Origin: Stutzerimonas stutzeri
GTDB lineage: Bacteria; Pseudomonadota; Gammaproteobacteria; Pseudomonadales; Pseudomonadaceae
DNA: 39,891 nucleotides
Direction: 5' to 3'
Assembly: GCF_013522825.1 (NCBI RefSeq)
Contig: NZ_JAAMQZ010000041.1
Location: 1-39,891 of the forward strand
Positions 35,262 through 39,891 of this stretch are shown here, piece after piece (position 1 is the stretch's first letter; each line of letters starts with the position of its first letter). The notes under the pieces are model-generated. The model was given only the letters and a program-made list of their open reading frames with translations. It was not told the origin of the DNA and made no database searches. A program made the position numbers and the translations under genes.

Positions 35262-36120
35262 TCAGCCGTTGACTGATTGTTGCGGGTGTGTAAGGCAGCG
35301 GCGCACAAACTCAAAGATCAGCTCGACTTTGAAAGACAGATGTTTCCGGTTCGGGAGCAGTCCGTAGACCTGGTGCGGCGTCGGCCGAAACGCTTCGAGT
35401 ACCTCTAGCAGATGACGTGCGTCCAGTAGATCCATCACTACGAAGCTTGACATCCCGATAGCAAAGCCCGGCGAAGCATTACGCTGTTGTTGACGCGCAG
35501 CCTGCTTTTGAAAAGCGTCGGCGCGCTCTTGCCATCCACAGTTAGGGGCCAGCTGTCAGACGTGACCGATAGCGAATACAGCAGGCAGTTATGCCTAGCC
35601 AGGTCTCGCGGTGATGCCGGCGTCCCCTGATGCGTTAAATAGGCTGGGGAAGCGACCACTAGACGCTCGACCTTGCCGAGCGGCTTTGCAACAAGCGAAG
35701 AGTCCTGAAAGTGCGAGGCGACATGGGTCGCCCAATCAAATCCCTCTTTCGCAAGATTGACAAAACGGTCGTTCATCAATAGCTCTTGGCGAATTCCGGA
35801 TATGCCTTAACGAATGGGGCTAGTTGTGGGAAAGCACCATTAATGCAAATGATGTAGGTACGCTGACTTTCAGCCCACCCTTGGGACGCAACGTTTGAGA
35901 TCTAATCAATTCGAACGCAGCCCCCAACTCGTCAAGGACAGGCGCTGCCACCTTGCAGTAGGCCAATCCTCATTCCGTTGCACTTGCGCGGCGTGTAGTT
36001 CGGGTCAACAGCCGCGCACCGAGCCCCTCTTCGAGCCCACTATCAATTTGCTGACGGCCCCGCCGGTCATGTCCAAGTCTCTCGCGGCATCGGTAAACAT
36101 TTCAGTTCGACACACGTCGG
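35262..36120 (-). pseudogene. Decayed LysR-family regulator
   Basis: Read on the minus strand in shifting frames, the sequence covers almost a whole LysR regulator. The helix-turn-helix part shows DAARDLDMTGGAVS, then EEGLGARLLTRTTRR; the linker and domain start show AAFELIRSQ and GGLKVSVPTSFAL; the effector domain has NDRFVNLAKEGFDWA and ends with VYGLLPNRKHLSFKV. Breaks: frame changes near 36050, 35838, 35778 and 35450 and an in-frame TGA at 35972-35970. The multiple lesions mean it is not functional. Its former target is unknown. Confidence 0.85.
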
Positions 36121-36168
36121 AGTGCACGAATGCTCAGATACTGCTCGTTCTTTCCGTTTCCCTCATCA

Positions 36169-36430
36169 ATGCTATGCATGGCTACCTCTGCTAAAGCGGA
36201 AGAAGCCTGCTCACGTCCGCTTCCTCTATGGAATGCGCAACGTTTCTATGCAACGACCGCCGCTTGGTCACCTCCCATTCTGCTAACCCACCACGTCTTA
36301 AGTCAGGAACGTACGCACCTCTCAGCATACAAACGCTCCGTAGCGCTATTCCTGTACCAGCCTCCCGATGACTTCATCGCACTCGAAATCGGTCGACCTT
36401 CCTTTTCCCCCTTCATGTCCAAACGGTAGA
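36169..36430. repeat. Long dispersed repeat, right copy
   Basis: This is the second copy of the repeat at 1031-1294, in direct orientation and about 35 kb away. It ends 41 bases before the MvaT-like start codon, so part of it may serve as that gene's leader or promoter. The similarity stops on both sides at unrelated sequence. Confidence 0.85.
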
Positions 36431-36471
36431 CTGAGACACAACACAGCAGCGTCGTTCTCAGAAGGGTACTC

Positions 36472-36831
36472 ATGTCCAAACTCGCCGAATTCAAAGTTCT
36501 AGAAGCCCAGCTCGCAGCCCAGCTCAAGCAGCTTGATGCTCTTAGGAATGACGACAAACTCAAGCGCGAAATAGAGTTCGAGGAAAAACTCCGCAATTTG
36601 ATGGGGAAATATGACGTAGGCCTGCGCGAAATTATTTCAATACTGGATCCGCAGTCCAGCCGCACCAGCACCACGCTGGTGTCTCAAGCACCTCGCCGGC
36701 AGCGTCAACTCAAGGTTTACAAGAACCCAGAAACTGGAGAAGTCGTAGAAACGAAAGGTGGCAACCATAAGATTTTGAAAGCCTGGAAAGAAAAGCACGG
36801 CGCCGACAAGGTGGAGGGTTGGCTTCAGTAA
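36472..36831 (+). CDS. MvaT-family histone-like (H-NS-type) protein
   Basis: The product has 119 residues. An N-terminal coiled-coil (residues 1-60, alternating leucine and charged residues) forms oligomers; a linker precedes the C-terminal DNA-binding part with LKVYKNPETGEVVETKGGNHK, where the GGNHK-type loop inserts into the AT-rich minor groove. MvaT proteins silence horizontally acquired AT-rich genes in Pseudomonas. A copy carried next to a catabolic locus may silence it or help the island settle in a new host. AAGGG is five bases before the ATG. It does not resemble a remnant: the frame is intact and full length. Confidence 0.92.
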   Translation: MSKLAEFKVLEAQLAAQLKQLDALRNDDKLKREIEFEEKLRNLMGKYDVGLREIISILDPQSSRTSTTLVSQAPRRQRQLKVYKNPETGEVVETKGGNHKILKAWKEKHGADKVEGWLQ

Positions 36832-36946
36832 GCTATCCCGTCCAACACAAGAGGCAATGCCTGGCTTTTATCTATCCGCTTTCAGCGCCAAGCAAATCGC
36901 ACTACAACCGACACTTGGAAATTCACCGGCCGTCGCATCCACTCGG

Positions 36947-38227
36947 CTAGTTGCAACGCACCACCCATAACTGATCCAGCCTGGTTGTGAAACTTTGGCT
37001 CATCATCTCCCGTCGCATGCCCCAGTCCGGCGCGGTGGTTACACGGCCTGGCCGGAGGGTGTTGCGGCCCCACTTGGCGTTGATTGCATCGAGCACCCCC
37101 ATAACGCGCTCCGAGGCAGCAGGTTGAGTTTGGGAGAATAGATCACCGGTGTACTCGCCACGCTGGCACAGGTCCATTAGCAGGACCTCGGCCTTGCTGA
37201 ACGAAAATCCCTCGCGATAGATGTGCTCCAAACCGGCGATCGCCGCTCGGACGATGTATCGGGTGTCGTCGGTGGGATACGGCAGCTCACACACCACGCC
37301 TTTCGCAAACTTAGGCTCGTCGGGATTGAACATGCCGGTCCGGATGCTGATTCGGACACGCTTGCACAGTGACTGCTGGCCCCTCAGCTTCTCGCTGGCC
37401 CTAGCAGCGTATGCCGCCACTGCCTCCTTGATTGGCTCCAGCTCGCGCAAGCGCTTGCCGAACATCCGCGAGCAGCAGATTTCCTGTTTGGATGGCGCGA
37501 CGTCCTCCAGATCGAGGCACGGCGTCCCGCGCAGTTCGCGTGCGGTTTTCTCGATGACCACGCTGAATTTTTTGCGCAGGGTCCAGGCATCCGCGCTGGC
37601 TAGATCCCAAGCAGTACGTATGCCCAACCTGTTCAGGTGCTCGGTCATCCGGCGACCGACACCCCATACATCGCCGACGTCAGTCACGCGCAGCACCTTG
37701 TCGCGCCGCACCGGGTCGAGAAGGTCCACTACCCCACCCGTCTGCTTCTGCCAGCGCTTCGCTGAATGGTTCGCCAACTTGGCGAGCGTCTTGGTCCCCC
37801 CAATGCCCACCCCGACCGGGATACCCGTGCTGCGCAGTACCTCAGCGCGGATCCGCCTGCCGAGCACTTCGACGTCTGGCACACCGGTAAGGTCGGCAAA
37901 CGACTCGTCGATTGAGTACACCTCAACCGCAGGCACCAGGCTCTCGATGACCGTCATGACGCGCTCGCTCATATCGCCGTACAGTGCGTAGTTGCTGGAA
38001 AACACCACAACGCCCAAACGCTCCAGGTCGCGCCGGATCTGAAAATACGGCACGCCCATCTTGATACCGAGCTGCTTTGCCTCGGTTGAGCGCGCGATTA
38101 CGCAGCCGTCATTGTTCGAAAGCACGACGATAGGCGTACGGCGCAAGTCTGGTCGGAAGACACGCTCGCAGCTGGCGTAGAACGAGTTGCAATCGATGAG
38201 GGCGATTGCCCGCTCAGTACTTGCCAT
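36947..38227 (-). CDS. umuC: Error-prone DNA polymerase V subunit UmuC (RulB-like)
   Basis: Y-family polymerase of 426 residues. DCNSFYASCERVFRP near the start holds the first catalytic aspartate, and YSIDESFADLTGV near residue 100 holds the acidic pair. VGIGGTKTLAKLANHSAK and the helix-hairpin-helix region follow; the C-terminal little-finger domain is present. It copies damaged DNA together with UmuD'. The start overlaps the umuD stop by 14 bases. Such umuDC (rulAB) pairs are common on Pseudomonas plasmids and islands and often serve as insertion targets. Confidence 0.95.
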   Translation of the reverse strand: MASTERAIALIDCNSFYASCERVFRPDLRRTPIVVLSNNDGCVIARSTEAKQLGIKMGVPYFQIRRDLERLGVVVFSSNYALYGDMSERVMTVIESLVPAVEVYSIDESFADLTGVPDVEVLGRRIRAEVLRSTGIPVGVGIGGTKTLAKLANHSAKRWQKQTGGVVDLLDPVRRDKVLRVTDVGDVWGVGRRMTEHLNRLGIRTAWDLASADAWTLRKKFSVVIEKTARELRGTPCLDLEDVAPSKQEICCSRMFGKRLRELEPIKEAVAAYAARASEKLRGQQSLCKRVRISIRTGMFNPDEPKFAKGVVCELPYPTDDTRYIVRAAIAGLEHIYREGFSFSKAEVLLMDLCQRGEYTGDLFSQTQPAASERVMGVLDAINAKWGRNTLRPGRVTTAPDWGMRREMMSQSFTTRLDQLWVVRCN

Positions 38228-38645
38228 GGATTCGGATGCTGTATGACACCACGCCCCATACGTAGAGTTCTTCGCTTTCGAGGAGGTACCGCGGCGGGAA
38301 CTTCGGATTGGCCGAGCGCAGAATGACCTGGCTGCCGGCTCGGTCGAAAATCTTGACCAGAGGCTCGTTATTCAGCGCCGCGATGATCACCTCCCCTTTC
38401 TCGGCCTCTCGTCCCCGGTCGATGATCAGAATGTCTCGGTCGAAAATGCCGACCTGGATCATGCTCTCCCCGTCTGCACGCGCCAGGTAGGTATGCGGAG
38501 CTCGGATGTTCATCAGCTCGTCGAGCGAGATGCTCCCCTCCATGTGGTCCTGCGCTGGGCTCGGGAATCCCGCGGGCACGCAGAAACTGAAAAACGGCAG
38601 TGCAATTGTGGTGGGAGCAGCAGGTCCCAATATGTGGACGGGCAT
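38214..38645 (-). CDS. umuD: SOS mutagenesis protein UmuD (RulA-like)
   Basis: LexA/UmuD-type S24 peptidase of 143 residues. The self-cleavage site is in CVPAGFPSP (A-G bond near residue 25), the serine in ADGESMIQVG near 60 and the catalytic lysine in NNEPLVKIF near 98. RecA-filament-stimulated cleavage gives UmuD', which joins UmuC to form polymerase V. A LexA box lies 17 bases upstream of the start codon. Length and motif spacing are typical, so the protein should be active. Confidence 0.95.
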   Translation of the reverse strand: MPVHILGPAAPTTIALPFFSFCVPAGFPSPAQDHMEGSISLDELMNIRAPHTYLARADGESMIQVGIFDRDILIIDRGREAEKGEVIIAALNNEPLVKIFDRAGSQVILRSANPKFPPRYLLESEELYVWGVVSYSIRIHGKY

Positions 38646-38661
38646 GGTACAGACCTCATAA

Positions 38662-38677
38662 CTGTATGCGCATACAG
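38662..38677. promoter_or_regulatory. LexA-binding SOS box
   Basis: The sequence ctgtatgcgcatacag is a perfect 16-bp palindrome of the CTGT-N8-ACAG type recognised by LexA in gammaproteobacteria. It lies in the 82-base space between the divergent umuD and HMCES/YedK genes, so one operator may control both. Confidence 0.92.
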
Positions 38678-38727
38678 TATTCTGAGGCTAGAGCCCGGTC
38701 AATTGAACCAGATGTGCGGGGGCACCC

Positions 38728-39441
38728 ATGTGTGGACGTTTCGCTCAGTACCGAATCGCTTATGAATATCTGGACAAGATCGCGGTGCAGCTACCTTTGC
38801 CCTTGCGTGGCGGCGTGAATCCTGAGCCGATCGGACGCTACAACGTGTGTCCGCAATCAATGGTTCAGCTCCTGCACCAGGACGATGATGGGCTGCGCAT
38901 GGAGCCAGTCAAGTGGGGTTATGCCCCGTCGTGGGCACAGGGGAAACGACCATCAGCGATAAATGCCAGGGTGGAAACGGCCGCAACTAGCAGGTTTTTT
39001 CGCGACATCTGGCAAACCGGTCGCGCAATAGTGCCCGCTGATGGTTGGTACGAGTGGAAGAAGGACGCGGCCAACCCGAAGATCAAGCAGCCCTACTACA
39101 TCACGCTGCGTAGCGGCGAGCCGATGTTCTTCGCAGCGCTTGGGCGGTTTCAACGAGGCGGCTCGCTGGTACCGCGAGACGGCGACGGCTTTGTTGTCAT
39201 TACGTCATTCAGCGGTGCCGGCATGCTCGACATTCACGATCGGCGTCCTTTGGTTTTATCGCCGCAGTACGCCGCGCGATGGATAGACCCGCATTTGCCG
39301 CCGCGCGAAGCAGAAAAGCTCGCGCTAGAGCATGGTTTGTGCGCGGAGGAGTTCGAGTGGCATCCGGTGGGCAAGGCCGTCGGGAACGTGCTGAATGAGG
39401 GGCCCGAACTTATCGATAGGATCGACCAGCCACTGGTATAA
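38728..39441 (+). CDS. HMCES/YedK SOS-response-associated protein
   Basis: SRAP-domain protein of 237 residues beginning MCGRFAQ, where cysteine 2, after removal of the methionine, forms a thiazolidine crosslink with abasic sites in single-stranded DNA. Other conserved positions are visible: the asparagine in INARVETAA, the glutamate in DGWYEWK near 107 and the histidine in DIHDRRPLVL near 170. It shields abasic sites from error-prone bypass. Divergent pairing with umuDC over a shared SOS box links protective and mutagenic responses. Confidence 0.93.
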   Translation: MCGRFAQYRIAYEYLDKIAVQLPLPLRGGVNPEPIGRYNVCPQSMVQLLHQDDDGLRMEPVKWGYAPSWAQGKRPSAINARVETAATSRFFRDIWQTGRAIVPADGWYEWKKDAANPKIKQPYYITLRSGEPMFFAALGRFQRGGSLVPRDGDGFVVITSFSGAGMLDIHDRRPLVLSPQYAARWIDPHLPPREAEKLALEHGLCAEEFEWHPVGKAVGNVLNEGPELIDRIDQPLV

Positions 39442-39768
39442 ATTAGCCAGGACGCTTTTCGGCGAGATGAAAGGCGTTTCGCTCCGATGGCCGTTAGTGA
39501 CGACCAAATCAAATGCCAGCTTTTTCTAGCTCGCCACTGCATGGGCTAAAGCTACGGTGAGGCGCCATAGCTTAGAAAAGTGAGCTAGGGAATTCGCTAA
39601 ATTCCGAACAGCGAACTTGAACCCACCGCTCTAGGGGCAGATAGCCCAGCTTCCGCTTACGGCCAGGAGCGGCCGGTCACCTTACTCGACATCACCCCCT
39701 TCCGCACCAAGCTCACCGGCGGGCTTAGCAATGATCTCGAGCGCAATTGGGATATCGAGCTGCTCTAG
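39442..39768 (+). other. Gap with unidentified open-frame remnant
   Basis: A plus-strand frame opens after a stop near 39600 and runs to TAG at about 39768. It reads like the last 55 codons of a protein (VTLLDITPFRTKLTGG, ERNWDIELL), but no start or upstream part is present. I did not recognise it. Its end coincides with the start of the next insertion sequence, so the IS may have cut it. Confidence 0.35.
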
Positions 39769-39819
39769 GGCCTGTTAACGCTACTGGCTTGACGGCGAGT
39801 AATGCGGGATACTTCGCGC

Positions 39820-39891
39820 ATGATGATCACACCCGAACAATTCTCCGCCATTGAACATTGCTTCCCGCGCCAGCGCGGCAATGTCAGCTTG
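39820..39891 (+). CDS. IS5-type transposase, 5' fragment cut by window end
   Basis: The last 24 codons in the window (MMITPEQFSAIEHC, then PRQRGNVSL) match the usual opening of transposases of the IS5 superfamily, IS427-like group. The element's left end is probably near 39769 (gggcctgttaacg). Only this fragment is visible, so completeness, right end and target duplication cannot be judged. Confidence 0.7.
   Translation, partial: MMITPEQFSAIEHCFPRQRGNVSL

Noticed and set aside
37221..37991. 256-codon plus-strand frame opposite umuC
   Set aside because: It is antisense to an intact UmuC with all motifs, and its product is unlike any known protein.

Overview
The window is about 40 kb of Pseudomonas-type DNA. 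The evidence for the genus is an MvaT-family nucleoid protein, an OprD-family porin, a RulAB-like UmuDC pair and a NicA2 homologue close to that of P. putida S16. The centre is a complete-looking nicotine catabolic locus using the pyrrolidine pathway. Its edges are a mosaic of repeats, insertion sequences, a dead regulator and SOS genes, which suggests a genomic island or plasmid segment.

Layout. 1-1.5 kb: 23-bp tandem repeats, a terminator-like hairpin, a cluster of nested inverted repeats at 775-980 and a 264-bp sequence that recurs at 36.2 kb. 1.5-26.2 kb: all genes lie on the minus strand. From right to left they are the three-subunit molybdenum hydroxylase Spm (SP to 6-hydroxy-SP), an MFS transporter, HspB, an alpha/beta hydrolase of unknown role, then Iso-Nfo-Hpo-Ami (2,5-dihydroxypyridine to maleate and fumarate), an OprD porin, a chemoreceptor, an AraC regulator, a secreted RidA-like protein, NicA2, the cytochrome c CycN, Pnao, Sapd, an NTF2-like protein and a flavin reductase. 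26.5-27.7 kb: an intact IS5-family element with a CTAA target duplication. 27.8-33 kb (plus strand): a LysR regulator, an FdhF/YdeP molybdopterin oxidoreductase, a MocA-like cytidylyltransferase and XdhC. 33.5-35 kb: TatA and a TetR regulator resembling NicR2. 35.3-36.1 kb: a decayed LysR gene. 36.2-39.9 kb: the second long repeat copy, an MvaT-like gene, umuDC, a divergent HMCES/YedK gene sharing a LexA box with umuDC, and the start of another IS5-type transposase at the window edge.

How it fits together. NicA2 and Pnao carry twin-arginine signals and probably work in the periplasm, passing electrons to CycN; the local TatA may support their export. Sapd yields 3-succinoylpyridine, Spm hydroxylates it, and HspB converts 6-hydroxy-3-succinoylpyridine to 2,5-dihydroxypyridine and succinate. 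Hpo, Nfo, Ami and Iso finish the ring, releasing formate and ammonia and ending at fumarate. MocA-like and XdhC proteins are the expected maturation factors for Spm's molybdenum cofactor. The FdhF-like enzyme may dispose of the formate, which is inference. Porin, MFS transporter and chemoreceptor suggest uptake and sensing.

Enzyme assignments rest on recognisable family motifs, similarity to the S16 pathway and gene context; no database search was possible. Start codons were chosen by visible ribosome binding sites. The less-explained parts are the secreted RidA-like protein lacking the canonical arginine, the alpha/beta hydrolase, the paired long repeats bracketing the locus and the nested hairpins at the left edge.
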